DNA of 64,000 nucleotides from Pedobacter psychrophilus (GCF_001652725.1 NZ_LWHJ01000030.1:266458-330457); one strand, 5' to 3'. Counted from the stretch's first letter, positions 18,473 through 25,953 are shown. Numbers and translations are program-made. The notes: generated from the letters alone by a model not told the origin.

Positions 18473-19684
18473 TTAATTACCATTAGAACTCATAATGGTA
18501 TGTCCCATTCTATCCCTTTTGGTTTTTAGATATAACTCATTATGTTGATTAGATTGAATTTCTATAGTGACGTTTTCTACAACCTCTAAACCGTAACCTA
18601 TAAGTCCAGCTCTTTTAGTAGGATTGTTAGTCATTAAACGCATTTTAGAAACGCCTAAACTTCTTAATATTTGGGCGCCTACACCATAATCTCTTTCATC
18701 CATTTTAAAACCTAATGCAAGGTTGGCATCTACGGTATCCATACCGTTTTCTTGTAAATTATATGTTTTTAACTTATTTATTAAACCAATTCCTCTACCT
18801 TCTTGGTTCATATATAATACCATTCCTTTACCTTCCTTTTCTATCATTTCCATAGATTTATGAAGTTGTGGGCCACAATCACATCTGCATGAACCAAAAA
18901 TATCTCCTGTAATGCAAGAACTATGTACTCTTACCAATATGGGTTCATCTTCTTCCCAACTTCCTTTAATTAATGCGATATGATTTTCTTGAGTATTAAT
19001 TTGAGTAAAAGCAACCATTTCAAAATCGCCCCATTGGGTGGGTAATTTTACGGAAACCTCTTTTTTAATTAAGGATTCCTTTCTTAAACGGTAAGCAATT
19101 AAATCTTCAATAGAGATGATCTTCATATCTAGTTTTTCCGCCATTTTTAATAAATCAGGTAATCTGGCCATTTCGCCGTCCTCATTCATGATTTCACAGA
19201 TAACACCAGCAGGTTCAAAACCAGCCATTACTGCTAAATCTATTGCCGCTTCTGTATGTCCTGATCTTCTTAAAACACCTCCATTCTTGGCTATTAAAGG
19301 AAAAATATGTCCGGGTCGACCTAAATCATCTGCCTTGATAGCAGGATCTATAAGTGAAAGTATGGTTCTGGAACGGTCTGAAGCAGAAATTCCAGTAGTA
19401 CATCCATGTCCATTCAAATCTACTGAAACCGTGAAATTTGTTTCAAAAGTTGCAGTATTCTTTCCAACCATAAGGTCTAATTCCAATTCCCTGCAACGAT
19501 CTAAGGTTAATGGCGCACATATTAGACCTTTGCCATGCGTAGCCATAAAATTAATCACTTCTGGAGTTGCATTTCTGGCGGCTGTTAAAAAATCACCTTC
19601 ATTTTCACGGTCTTCATCATCAACAACAATGATCATCTCACCATTTTTTATAGCTTCAACCGCCTCTTCTATCGTATTTAACAT
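18473..19684 (-). CDS. ribBA: Bifunctional DHBP synthase / GTP cyclohydrolase II
   Basis: A 403-residue fusion catalysing two early riboflavin steps. The N-terminal half is 3,4-dihydroxy-2-butanone 4-phosphate synthase with the acidic '[11 protein letters not shown]' loop (about 21-31) and '[10 protein letters not shown]'. The C-terminal half is GTP cyclohydrolase II with the zinc cysteines in '[18 protein letters not shown]' and 'NQEGRGIGL'. The length is normal and both active sites look complete. It follows the membrane glycosyltransferase gene (TAAGATG junction) and converges on the WecA-type gene 5 bp away. Confidence 0.96.
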   Translation of the reverse strand: MLNTIEEAVEAIKNGEMIIVVDDEDRENEGDFLTAARNATPEVINFMATHGKGLICAPLTLDRCRELELDLMVGKNTATFETNFTVSVDLNGHGCTTGISASDRSRTILSLIDPAIKADDLGRPGHIFPLIAKNGGVLRRSGHTEAAIDLAVMAGFEPAGVICEIMNEDGEMARLPDLLKMAEKLDMKIISIEDLIAYRLRKESLIKKEVSVKLPTQWGDFEMVAFTQINTQENHIALIKGSWEEDEPILVRVHSSCITGDIFGSCRCDCGPQLHKSMEMIEKEGKGMVLYMNQEGRGIGLINKLKTYNLQENGMDTVDANLALGFKMDERDYGVGAQILRSLGVSKMRLMTNNPTKRAGLIGYGLEVVENVTIEIQSNQHNELYLKTKRDRMGHTIMSSNGN

Positions 19685-19685
19685 C

Positions 19686-20843
19686 TTATTTTACCCTTTG
19701 TGTAATATCCCAATAACCAACTTTTACTCCCTTTTTATATTGGTAAAACCCAGCTAATAAAGAAAAGTTCATCATTAAAAAATAATGAGCAAATTTAATT
19801 ATTTTATGAAGTGGTTTTATGGATTTGCTGAGCTGGTAAGTCAGCGGGGTGCAATAAAAGAAAACTTGTAAGATTAGGGTTACTTTGTAAAAAAAGGATT
19901 GATCTATTAAAAAAATATTGGAAATTAATAATAAAAATAAGAGTACGGGCGTAAACCATCTGATACCTTTATGAGACCAAAAGCAAAATCCAACGGGTTT
20001 AGCAATATTTGAAAATAGGTCTATGAAATAGCCTAAATTTTGAAAGTTACCTGTAGAGATTCTCTTTCTACGGTTCATCTCGGCCAATAAAGAACCATTT
20101 AATTCTTCAAAGCAAATGGATGTTTTATCTAATATGCAATTAAATTTTTTCTGTAAAACGGTAGCCGCAATAAAGAAATCATCAACTAAAAAGTTTTTAG
20201 GAATCGGGTTAAATAATTCTTTTCTGAAAGAGAAACAAGCTCCAAATGGAGCAATAGTACAACCCCAAATTAATCCTTCATTATATTTGGTCTCGTTTTC
20301 CCAAGTAACATATTTTTGCTCTTGATTGCTATGATTATTATTGATTTTAGGAGGGTTAATCACATAGCTTCCTACCAATCCAATGTTATCGAGTTGATAA
20401 TTTTTAACATTATTTTTAATGGTATCATCATCAAAAATAATATTTGCATCAGTTAATATGATGATATCAAATTTAGCATGACTAATTAATTGATTTATCG
20501 CAAAAGATTTCCCCCTTCTTCGATTATTATGCAATAGACTAATAAAAGGAAATTCAACAGATAAATTATTGACAATTGAATCGGTTTCGTCATCAGAGCC
20601 ATCAGAATAAACAATAATCTCAATTTTTGTTAAAGGATAGCTCCCATTACATATAGATTTTATTTTTTGCTCTATTAATAAAGCTTCATTATGTGCTGGA
20701 ATAATAATGCTTACCCAAGGTTCAAACGTTGTTAGTTGATTTTTAGATTTTATATCCTTTGCTAACCATTTTAATAAAATTGGATATAATAAGTAGCTAT
20801 AACAGATTAAAAAACCTGCCATCCAAAAAAAAGTCTCAACCAT
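19686..20843 (-). CDS. Membrane-bound family 2 glycosyltransferase
   Basis: The 385-residue protein has an N-terminal membrane helix, then a processive-type GT2 catalytic domain ('[19 protein letters not shown]', '[13 protein letters not shown]', '[11 protein letters not shown]', and '[13 protein letters not shown]', which resembles the QxxRW block). Two or three C-terminal membrane helices follow. It resembles cellulose synthase/N-glycosyltransferase-like enzymes that elongate or transfer sugars at the cytoplasmic membrane. Its first 8 bases overlap the preceding LptF/G-type gene. The substrate is unknown. Confidence 0.87.
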   Translation of the reverse strand: MVETFFWMAGFLICYSYLLYPILLKWLAKDIKSKNQLTTFEPWVSIIIPAHNEALLIEQKIKSICNGSYPLTKIEIIVYSDGSDDETDSIVNNLSVEFPFISLLHNNRRRGKSFAINQLISHAKFDIIILTDANIIFDDDTIKNNVKNYQLDNIGLVGSYVINPPKINNNHSNQEQKYVTWENETKYNEGLIWGCTIAPFGACFSFRKELFNPIPKNFLVDDFFIAATVLQKKFNCILDKTSICFEELNGSLLAEMNRRKRISTGNFQNLGYFIDLFSNIAKPVGFCFWSHKGIRWFTPVLLFLLLISNIFLIDQSFFYKVTLILQVFFYCTPLTYQLSKSIKPLHKIIKFAHYFLMMNFSLLAGFYQYKKGVKVGYWDITQRVK

Positions 20844-22275
20844 TCACAACCTTTTTCTTTCTGAAAATCTTCTTAAAAAGATTTTTATATAAATCAACAT
20901 CAAACAAGGCAGAATCTATGGTAGCTTTATAAGTTAGAAATAAGCCTAGTGGCGTCAACACAATAATGGCTAACCACATTCCCAAAACTGGCGACATATT
21001 ACCTTCTTTAACTGATTTTTCTCCAACGGTACTTATGATATGGTAAATTAAAAAGAAAACAACTGAAACTACAACAGGTAAACCTAAGCCACCTTTTCTG
21101 ATAATAGCTCCCAATGGTGCGCCAATAAAAAACAACACTAAACAAGAAACAGCAAGCGTAAACTTTTTATTGTATTCTATCAGATACCTTCTAATTGTAG
21201 AAACAAAATCTTTAGATTGTTCTGTTGTAGTGTTTAAACTATTTTTAAGGGTACTAATATTCTCTTTTGCATTATTAATGACTAATCCCCTGGTAGTAGA
21301 ATCAATTCCGGTAAAAATACCACCTTTATTAAAATCAAGGCTATCCATAACTTTACCTTTCCTATAATTTTGGGTCGCAAAATAAATCTTATAATAAGGA
21401 TTTATAGTTTTAAAGACGGTCTTATTAATGCTATCATTAAGATGATTGACAGAATCTTTAGAAGCTACCAATTGCCTTAAATTTAACATCTGATAATTGT
21501 TTTTAAATAGGTTTTCGTCTTCTCTTTTAAATTGAAAACTAGATAGATCAAACTTTTGCTCTGTCTCTTTAAATCTTAAGCGAGTGAGTTCTTGCCTTGG
21601 ATTGTAGCCGCTTTTACCCTGCTTTTCTTCATACCTTACACCATCCCGAAGTTTTAAAATTAAAAATCTACCATCTTCAGTTTTATAAATCTCTCCCTCT
21701 TTTGCCATTAATACATTGGTATTGCCAGATCCATTGCTTTGATCGTAAATAACAACATCTTTCCAAAGTTCACCATCATTTTCTTTTTTCTCTACCCTTA
21801 TAGAATAACCTGGGATACTATTGTTAAAAATACCCTCTTCAATTAAAAATGAAGCTTTTTGTTCTCTTACATCATATAAAAGAGAACCCATTTTTAAATT
21901 GGCTACAGGAAGCATATAGTCCGAAAATAAGAAAGCACTAATTCCTAGTCCTGTGATTAAAATAAATAGGGGAATCATGGCCCTTTGGAGAGAAATACCT
22001 GCAGATTTAATGGCAACCAATTCATAGTTTTCACCTAAATTACCAAATGTCATGATGGAAGAAAGAAGAATAGATAAAGGAAGGGCCATGGCAACATTAG
22101 TGGCCGCAGCATACATCAACAGCTGTAAAATTACATACCATTCAAATCCTTTTCCTATTAAATCATCAATATATTTAAATAGAAAAAGCATCAAAAGCAA
22201 GAACATCACTACAAAAAAAGTGACAATAAAAGGTCTGATAAATGCTTTTAAAACTAAAAGATGTATTTTCTTCAC
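20836..22275 (-). CDS. LptF/LptG-family lipopolysaccharide export permease
   Basis: A 479-residue YjgP/YjgQ permease. Three N-terminal membrane helices ('FIRPFIVTFFVVMFLLLMLF' first), a large periplasmic beta-jellyroll-like domain (about 130-370) and three C-terminal helices give the LptF/G topology. These proteins extract LPS from the inner membrane with LptB and pass it to LptC/A. The insert is longer than in E. coli LptF/G (about 360 residues in total), as is usual in Bacteroidota. Translation starts at a GTG (22275), giving MKKIHLLVLKAFIRP. A partner gene is not in the window. Confidence 0.88.
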   Translation of the reverse strand: MKKIHLLVLKAFIRPFIVTFFVVMFLLLMLFLFKYIDDLIGKGFEWYVILQLLMYAAATNVAMALPLSILLSSIMTFGNLGENYELVAIKSAGISLQRAMIPLFILITGLGISAFLFSDYMLPVANLKMGSLLYDVREQKASFLIEEGIFNNSIPGYSIRVEKKENDGELWKDVVIYDQSNGSGNTNVLMAKEGEIYKTEDGRFLILKLRDGVRYEEKQGKSGYNPRQELTRLRFKETEQKFDLSSFQFKREDENLFKNNYQMLNLRQLVASKDSVNHLNDSINKTVFKTINPYYKIYFATQNYRKGKVMDSLDFNKGGIFTGIDSTTRGLVINNAKENISTLKNSLNTTTEQSKDFVSTIRRYLIEYNKKFTLAVSCLVLFFIGAPLGAIIRKGGLGLPVVVSVVFFLIYHIISTVGEKSVKEGNMSPVLGMWLAIIVLTPLGLFLTYKATIDSALFDVDLYKNLFKKIFRKKKVVNG

Positions 22276-22294
22276 GCTACAAAATTAGAAAATT

Positions 22295-22678
22295 TTATGC
22301 GCCAATTACGTTTAGTAGGCTTTCTATTTGAACGTTCCAAATCATTTGGCGGTCTTTCAAGTTTTCCGATAAAGCAAAATCTGTGATCACCAATGCAACA
22401 TCATTAGTTAACTCATCTTTGACAATTTCCAATTCGAAATAAGTATATGGTTCATCATCAACCCAATGAAACTTAACCGCTTTATTTTCTTTAAAAGAAA
22501 GCATTTTGGCTTTTTGTTCTTCTCCGTCGTCCCATATGAAAGTGAAAATTTGGTCTTTCACTTTCACATCATCAGCAAACCATTCTGACAAACCATTAGG
22601 CTGACTGATATAATTATAAAGAATTTTAGATGATGATCTGATTTCGTATTCTAATGTAAATTTTACTTTTTCGCTCAT
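22295..22678 (-). CDS. START-like (AHSA1/SRPBCC) domain protein
   Basis: A 127-residue single-domain protein with the helix-grip pattern: 'KVKFTLEYEIRSSSKILYNYI', the conserved 'GLSEWFADDV', 'FTFIWDDGEEQKAKML' and a long C-terminal helix ('RQMIWNVQIESLLNVIGA'). This is the START-like AHSA1 group widespread in Bacteroidota. The ligand is unknown. It stands alone upstream of the LptF/G-type gene with a 19-bp gap and probably shares its transcript. Confidence 0.82.
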   Translation of the reverse strand: MSEKVKFTLEYEIRSSSKILYNYISQPNGLSEWFADDVKVKDQIFTFIWDDGEEQKAKMLSFKENKAVKFHWVDDEPYTYFELEIVKDELTNDVALVITDFALSENLKDRQMIWNVQIESLLNVIGA

Positions 22679-22757
22679 TTCGTTTTTATAAGAACCGGTT
22701 GTAAAATAGGTAAAATAATTTTTTTTACATTCTTTTTCTTAAGGAATTTATTTAGCC

Positions 22758-22765
22758 TATATTTG
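22758..22765 (+). promoter_or_regulatory. Promoter -7 element of the tRNA-Met array
   Basis: TATATTTG fits TAnnTTTG exactly and lies 21 bp before the first tRNA-like sequence. At the expected -33 position there is TTC rather than TTG. Transcription would read through both pseudo-tRNA units into the intact tRNA. Confidence 0.6.
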
Positions 22766-22786
22766 CAGTCCTAAAAAAGACCACTT

Positions 22787-22883
22787 GGCGGGGTAGCTCA
22801 GATGGTTAGAGCGCAGGATTCATAACCGCCAGCTGGCGGACGGCAGATTAAAAACTGCTTTGAAAATATAAGATAACACCCTC
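22787..22883 (+). pseudogene. Pseudo-tRNA-Met unit 1
   Basis: The first 41 bases (acceptor 5' strand, D-arm, anticodon stem 5' strand and the CAT loop) are identical to the intact tRNA at 22979. The 3' anticodon stem is replaced by the palindrome CCGCCAGCTGGCGGA (22826-22840). The T-stem halves GGCAG and CTGCT survive around an A-rich loop, but the acceptor 3' strand is missing. The unit ends in a 40-bp spacer shared with unit 2. It cannot fold into a normal tRNA. Confidence 0.85.
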
Positions 22884-22978
22884 GGCGGGTTAGCTGAGAT
22901 GGTTATGCGCAGGATTCATATCCGCCAGTTGGCGGACGGCAGATTAAAAACTGCTTTAAAATATAAGATAACACCCTC
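22884..22978 (+). pseudogene. Pseudo-tRNA-Met unit 2
   Basis: A second 95-bp copy with substitutions in the acceptor and D-arm (GGCGGGTTAGCTGAGATGG), the CAT loop, and the palindrome CCGCCAGTTGGCGGA at 22922-22936 in the same place as unit 1. The downstream spacer is almost the same. It is more degenerate than unit 1 and lacks the 3' acceptor strand. Confidence 0.85.
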
Positions 22979-23052
22979 GGCGGGGTAGCTCAGATGGTTA
23001 GAGCGCAGGATTCATAACCCTGAGGTCGGCAGTTCGATCCTGCTCCCCGCTA
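22979..23052 (+). tRNA. tRNA-Met (CAT anticodon)
   Basis: A complete 74-base tRNA: acceptor GGCGGGG/CCCCGCT, D-stem GCTC/GAGC, anticodon loop TTCATAA with CAT at 23013-23015, T-arm GGCAG-TTCGATC-CTGCT, discriminator A, and no encoded CCA. One A-C mismatch closes the anticodon stem. The initiator's three G-C pairs are absent, so this is an elongator tRNA-Met or possibly tRNA-Ile2, which shares CAT and is told apart only by modification. It is the only intact member of a five-copy array. Confidence 0.93.
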
Positions 23053-23053
23053 C

Positions 23054-23077
23054 AAAGCCACCGGAAGGTGGCTTTTT
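23054..23077 (+). terminator. Terminator after tRNA-Met
   Basis: AAGCCACC-GGAA-GGTGGCTT hairpin followed by a T-run, directly after the tRNA. Homologous hairpins follow both displaced tRNA parts. Confidence 0.9.
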
Positions 23078-23088
23078 GTTTTTCTAAA

Positions 23089-23337
23089 ATGTTCAAAGTA
23101 TATGCTCTTTATTCTGAGAAGTATAATAAAATCTATATTGGTTTTACATCAAATTTAGAACAGCGATTAACTTCACATAACGAACTTGCCACTAAAGGAT
23201 ATACTATAAAATATAGACCTTGGAAACTGATTCATCAGGAAGGATTTGAAACTAAGTCAGAGGCTATGCAAAGAGAGAAACAGCTGAAATCAGCAAAGGG
23301 AAGAGAATTTATTTGGGCGATGATCATTAATGGGTAG
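23089..23337 (+). CDS. GIY-YIG nuclease-family protein, copy 1
   Basis: An 82-residue minimal GIY-YIG domain: 'VYALYSEKYNKIYIGFTSN' with YIG at 16-18, the catalytic-type Arg26 ('LEQRL'), and Glu58/Glu63 in 'EAMQREKQ'. It resembles the small UPF0213/YhbQ-like proteins common in Bacteroidota. A GTG 21 bases upstream lies inside the terminator hairpin, so the ATG at 23089 is preferred. The last codons and the TAG stop (23335-23337) lie in the D-loop/D-stem of a displaced tRNA copy (GGGTAGAGCG). Substrate is unknown; the setting suggests the tRNA gene or tRNA. Confidence 0.88.
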   Translation: MFKVYALYSEKYNKIYIGFTSNLEQRLTSHNELATKGYTIKYRPWKLIHQEGFETKSEAMQREKQLKSAKGREFIWAMIING

Positions 23338-23404
23338 AGCGTAAGATTCATATCCGCAGCTGGCGAACGGCAGTTCTCCGCCAGCTGGCGGATGCTCCCC
23401 GCTA
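23331..23404 (+). pseudogene. Displaced tRNA-Met 3' portion 1
   Basis: Homologous to the intact tRNA from the D-loop (GGGTAGAGCG) to CCCCGCTA, but without the acceptor 5' strand and the first half of the D-arm. Two palindromes interrupt it: a degenerate one (CCGCAGCTGGCGA, 23354-23366) after the CAT loop and a perfect one (23378-23392) in the T-loop. It cannot form a tRNA. Confidence 0.85.
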
Positions 23405-23405
23405 C

Positions 23406-23431
23406 AAAAGCCACCTTCAGGTGGCTTTTTT
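23406..23431 (+). terminator. Terminator after displaced tRNA portion 1
   Basis: AAAGCCACC-TTCA-GGTGGCTTTTTT hairpin with T-run, a copy of the tRNA-Met terminator. Confidence 0.88.
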
Positions 23432-23444
23432 GTTTATTTTACAT

Positions 23445-23693
23445 ATGTCTAAAGTATATGTTCTTTATTCCGAGAAGCATAAGAAGATATATATTGGCTT
23501 CACCTCGAATCTAGAACAGCGAATGATCTCACATAATGAGCTCGCTACAAAAGGTTACACCATAAAGTTCAGGCCTTGGAAACTCATTCACCAAGAAGAA
23601 TTTTTAACTAGGGGAGAGGCAATGTTAAGGGAGAAACAGCTGAAATCGGCAAAGGGAAGAGAATTTATTTGGGAGATCATCAATAATGGTTAG
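23445..23693 (+). CDS. GIY-YIG nuclease-family protein, copy 2
   Basis: An 82-residue paralogue of copy 1, identical at roughly four of five positions, with the same YIG (16-18), Arg26 and Glu58/Glu63. The ATG at 23445 lies 14 bp after the terminator hairpin; a GTG further upstream is inside the hairpin and is rejected. It ends 'INNG' at a TAG that is part of the displaced tRNA sequence GGTTAGAGCG, just as copy 1 does. Conservation of all catalytic-type residues in both copies suggests function is or was recently maintained. Confidence 0.88.
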   Translation: MSKVYVLYSEKHKKIYIGFTSNLEQRMISHNELATKGYTIKFRPWKLIHQEEFLTRGEAMLREKQLKSAKGREFIWEIINNG

Positions 23694-23750
23694 AGCGTAG
23701 CATTCATATCCGCCAGTTGGCGGACGGCAGTTCGATCCTGCTCCCCGCTA
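23685..23750 (+). pseudogene. Displaced tRNA-Met 3' portion 2
   Basis: From AATGGTTAGAGCG to CCCCGCTA, lacking the tRNA 5' end. The T-arm and acceptor 3' strand are identical to the intact tRNA, but the anticodon 3' stem is replaced by CCGCCAGTTGGCGGA (23710-23724). Confidence 0.85.
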
Positions 23751-23751
23751 C

Positions 23752-23775
23752 TAAGCCACCGGAAGGTGGCTTTTT
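23752..23775 (+). terminator. Terminator closing the tRNA/GIY-YIG array
   Basis: TAAGCCACC-GGAA-GGTGGCTTTTT, the same hairpin as after the intact tRNA. Confidence 0.88.
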
Positions 23776-23834
23776 GCTTTTAAAGATTTTACCAACACAG
23801 CAGACCTAGCCCAGCTTCATTTTTCAAAAAAAAC

Positions 23835-23842
23835 TATATTTG
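23835..23842 (+). promoter_or_regulatory. Probable -7 element of the LacI-type gene
   Basis: TATATTTG, a full match to TAnnTTTG, ends 35 bp before the ATG at 23878. No TTG is seen at the proper -33 distance. Confidence 0.45.
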
Positions 23843-23877
23843 ATTTTTAAGATCACAATGAAATTAGCTTAATTTAC

Positions 23878-24912
23878 ATGATCCTCCCAAAGCGTACTAC
23901 CATTTATGATATTGCAAAGAAATTAAATTTGAATGCATCTTCAGTTTCTAGAGCTTTGGCAAATAATAGTAATGTAAGTGAAGCCACTCGAGACCTTATT
24001 TTAAAGACAGCAAAAGAATTAAATTATAAACCTAACCGAATAGCTTCAAACTTAAGAAAAGGGCAAAATCAAACTATTGGGATTGTTGTGCCACGCATAA
24101 ATCAGAATTATTTTTCTAATGTAATTGCTGGTATAGAAGAAATAACTTATCAAAAAAGATATAACATAATTATATGTCAGTCTAACGAATCGTACCAAAA
24201 AGAAGTGGAATGTATCAATACACTTGTTAACCAACAGGTGAGTTGTATTGTAATTTCTACCAGTGCAGATTTTGCTAAAGATGACCATCTTCAAGCCGTA
24301 TTAGATCAAGGAATTCATCTTGTACAATTTGATAGAGTTGCTCCAAACTTAGATACCCATAAAGTTTTGAATGACACTCAAGAAGCATCTATGGAAGCTG
24401 TTTCGCATCTAATCAATCAAGGATATCATCGCATTGCATTACTAGAAGGACCTCAAAATCTTAGTATTTTTAGAGAACGAAAAGCCGGATACTTAGAAGC
24501 TTTGAGAAAATATAATTTACCAATAAATGAAGATTTAATGATAGAAAATGCGTGGACTAAAGAACTTGGAGAAAAGGCTACAGAAATGCTTTTAGATTTG
24601 CCCAATCCTCCAGATGCCATATTTGCATCCACATCAGATTTTGCTGCACTTGGGGTATTAACGGTTGCACAAAAAAGAAATATAAAAGTGCCCCAGCAGC
24701 TAGGTATATGTGGTTATGCTAATGAGTCTTTCACTGAAATTACCAATCCACCATTGACCACAATAGACCAGTTTAGCAATAAAATGGGTAAGGCAATAGC
24801 AAATTTATATTTTGAGGAAATAAAGAACAAACAAATTAGTACATCACGTAAAATAGTTAATATTAAGCCAGAATTGATTATTAGAGCCTCTTCTCAAAAG
24901 AATAAGATTTAA
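23878..24912 (+). CDS. LacI/GalR-family transcriptional regulator
   Basis: A 344-residue regulator. The N-terminal helix-turn-helix and hinge are clear ('TTIYDIAKKLNLNASSVSRAL', then 'ATRDLILKTAKELNYKPNRIA'), followed by a periplasmic-binding-protein-like sensor domain starting 'QTIGIVVPRINQNYFSNVI'. Such proteins usually repress sugar-use genes and respond to a sugar. No sugar operon is adjacent, so the target is unknown. It stands alone between the tRNA-Met array and tRNA-Arg. Confidence 0.93.
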   Translation: MILPKRTTIYDIAKKLNLNASSVSRALANNSNVSEATRDLILKTAKELNYKPNRIASNLRKGQNQTIGIVVPRINQNYFSNVIAGIEEITYQKRYNIIICQSNESYQKEVECINTLVNQQVSCIVISTSADFAKDDHLQAVLDQGIHLVQFDRVAPNLDTHKVLNDTQEASMEAVSHLINQGYHRIALLEGPQNLSIFRERKAGYLEALRKYNLPINEDLMIENAWTKELGEKATEMLLDLPNPPDAIFASTSDFAALGVLTVAQKRNIKVPQQLGICGYANESFTEITNPPLTTIDQFSNKMGKAIANLYFEEIKNKQISTSRKIVNIKPELIIRASSQKNKI

Positions 24913-24920
24913 TTTTATTA

Positions 24921-25010
24921 GGGCGCTTTATCCGCCAACTGGCGGATTCCACTATATCTTTTTTTTGCTAAAAAGCACAAAAAAAAGGATGCCGCTCCAA
25001 TCGTTAGCGC
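24921..25010 (-). repeat. Dispersed hairpin repeat, copy 1 (with nested palindrome)
   Basis: About 90 bp, read on the minus strand from GCGCTAACGATTGG through GCATCC, T-run, GATATAGTGGA and GCGCCC. It matches the copies at 32951, 42041, 47213 and 58147. Where the copies at 42041 and 58147 have a GC-rich inner hairpin, this one has the palindrome CCGCCAACTGGCGGA (24932-24946), the same motif that disrupts the tRNA-Met copies. Confidence 0.8.
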
Positions 25011-25080
25011 AAATACCGTTTAATTAAAACCTAAAATTTAGCACTTAAATAGTAATCCTATATCCAATTCACAAATTATT

Positions 25081-25110
25081 TTGCAATACAAAGATGATTT
25101 CCTATTTTTG
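25081..25110 (+). promoter_or_regulatory. Promoter of tRNA-Arg
   Basis: TTG at 25081-25083 and TATTTTTG at 25103-25110 are separated by exactly 19 bp, an ideal Bacteroidota sigma-ABfr promoter (TTG-N19-TAnnTTTG). The tRNA begins 55 bp further on. Confidence 0.8.
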
Positions 25111-25165
25111 CAATCCGATTTACATCAAGAATTTTATCAGTATAAATAAATTAAGAATACAAATT

Positions 25166-25239
25166 GGACCTGTGGCTCAACTGGATAGAGCACTTGACTA
25201 CGGATCAGGAGGTTAGGGGTTCGAATCCCTTCAGGTTCA
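25166..25239 (+). tRNA. tRNA-Arg (ACG anticodon)
   Basis: A 74-base tRNA: acceptor GGACCTG/CAGGTTC, D-stem GCTC/GAGC, anticodon stem CTTGA/TCAGG with ACG at 25200-25202, T-arm AGGGG-TTCGAAT-CCCTT, discriminator A and no encoded CCA. The wobble A would be deaminated to inosine to read CGU/CGC/CGA. Confidence 0.95.
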
Positions 25240-25252
25240 CAATATTTAAGGT

Positions 25253-25286
25253 AAAGCCTTTTTGCCAACAAGCAAAAAGGCTTTTT
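25253..25286 (+). terminator. Terminator after tRNA-Arg
   Basis: Long hairpin AAAGCCTTTTTG / CAAAAAGGCTTTTT with an 8-base loop, ending in T's, 13 bp after the tRNA and 18 bp before adk. Confidence 0.88.
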
Positions 25287-25304
25287 AAATTTTAAACCAT
25301 ATAC

Positions 25305-25877
25305 ATGCTAAACATTGTACTATTTGGGCCTCCGGGCGCTGGTAAGGGCACACAATCTCAAAATTTAATCTCAAAATTTAATCTTATACATTTATCTACG
25401 GGAGATATTTTGAGAGGAGAAATCAGTAATAATACGCCATTAGGTTTAGAAGCAAAAAAATTAATGGACCAAGGTTTATTAGTGCCAGACGAGGTGGTTA
25501 TTGGTATGATTTCTAATAAGTTAGATGCAAACCCAAATGCAAAAGGTTTTATTTTTGATGGTTTTCCTCGTACTGTTGCACAAGCAGAAGCATTAGATTC
25601 GCTTTTAATCACAAAGAATGATGGGATTTCTGGAATGATAGCTTTAGAGGTCAATGAAGAAGAATTAGAAAGAAGATTATTATCAAGAGGAAAAGAATCT
25701 GGTAGGCCAGATGATCAAAATCCAGAAATAATAAAGCAAAGGGTGCAAGAATATACCAATAAAACTGCGCCAGTAGCAAATTACTATAAAGATCAAAACA
25801 AATTTTATGCTGTAAGAGGAATAGGATCTGTAGAAGAAATTTTTGAAAGTATAGTTAAAGTTGCTAATCAGCTTTAA
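25305..25877 (+). CDS. adk: Adenylate kinase
   Basis: A 190-residue enzyme interconverting ATP + AMP and 2 ADP in the cytoplasm. The P-loop GPPGAGKGT is at 7-15, the AMP-binding 'LSTGDILRGE' follows, and 'FDGFPRT' plus 'GRPDDQNPEIIKQR' carry the LID-flanking arginines. It is the short-LID form (about 190 residues rather than 214), normal for this phylum. An inverted repeat follows and obg lies 76 bp downstream, a common pairing. Confidence 0.97.
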   Translation: MLNIVLFGPPGAGKGTQSQNLISKFNLIHLSTGDILRGEISNNTPLGLEAKKLMDQGLLVPDEVVIGMISNKLDANPNAKGFIFDGFPRTVAQAEALDSLLITKNDGISGMIALEVNEEELERRLLSRGKESGRPDDQNPEIIKQRVQEYTNKTAPVANYYKDQNKFYAVRGIGSVEEIFESIVKVANQL

Positions 25878-25896
25878 TCTTATATTTTATTTAAGG

Positions 25897-25926
25897 ATAG
25901 GATGTTTCATTTTTTGGCATCCTATT
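25897..25926 (+). terminator. Probable terminator after adk
   Basis: ATAGGATG/CATCCTAT hairpin followed by TTTATTTT between adk and obg; the loop is 13 bases, so termination may be partial. Confidence 0.6.
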
Positions 25927-25953
25927 TTATTTTAAAAAATATCATAAATAATT

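Larger units (their letters stand above)
22996..23687 (+). mobile_element. Two tandem tRNA-D-loop elements carrying GIY-YIG genes
   Basis: Taking the D-loop sequence GGTTAG as the boundary, the segment divides into units 22996-23331 (336 bp) and 23332-23687 (356 bp). Each is a tRNA part from D-loop to 3' end, a terminator and an 82-codon GIY-YIG gene. A third tRNA 3' part and terminator (23688-23775) close the array. This is the layout expected if an element inserted in the D-loop brought its own tRNA 3' portion, regenerating the tRNA and displacing the old end to the right, twice. No other mobility gene is seen. The mobile nature is inferred. Confidence 0.6.

Noticed and set aside
23068..23088. 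GTG-initiated 7-residue N-terminal extension of the first GIY-YIG gene (also 23421-23444 for the second)
   Set aside because: The codons lie in the terminator hairpin and T-run; the ATG just downstream starts the conserved domain in both copies.
22787..23750. CRISPR array
   Set aside because: The repeated units are tRNA copies, palindromes and nuclease genes of unequal spacing; no uniform repeat-spacer pattern and no cas genes.
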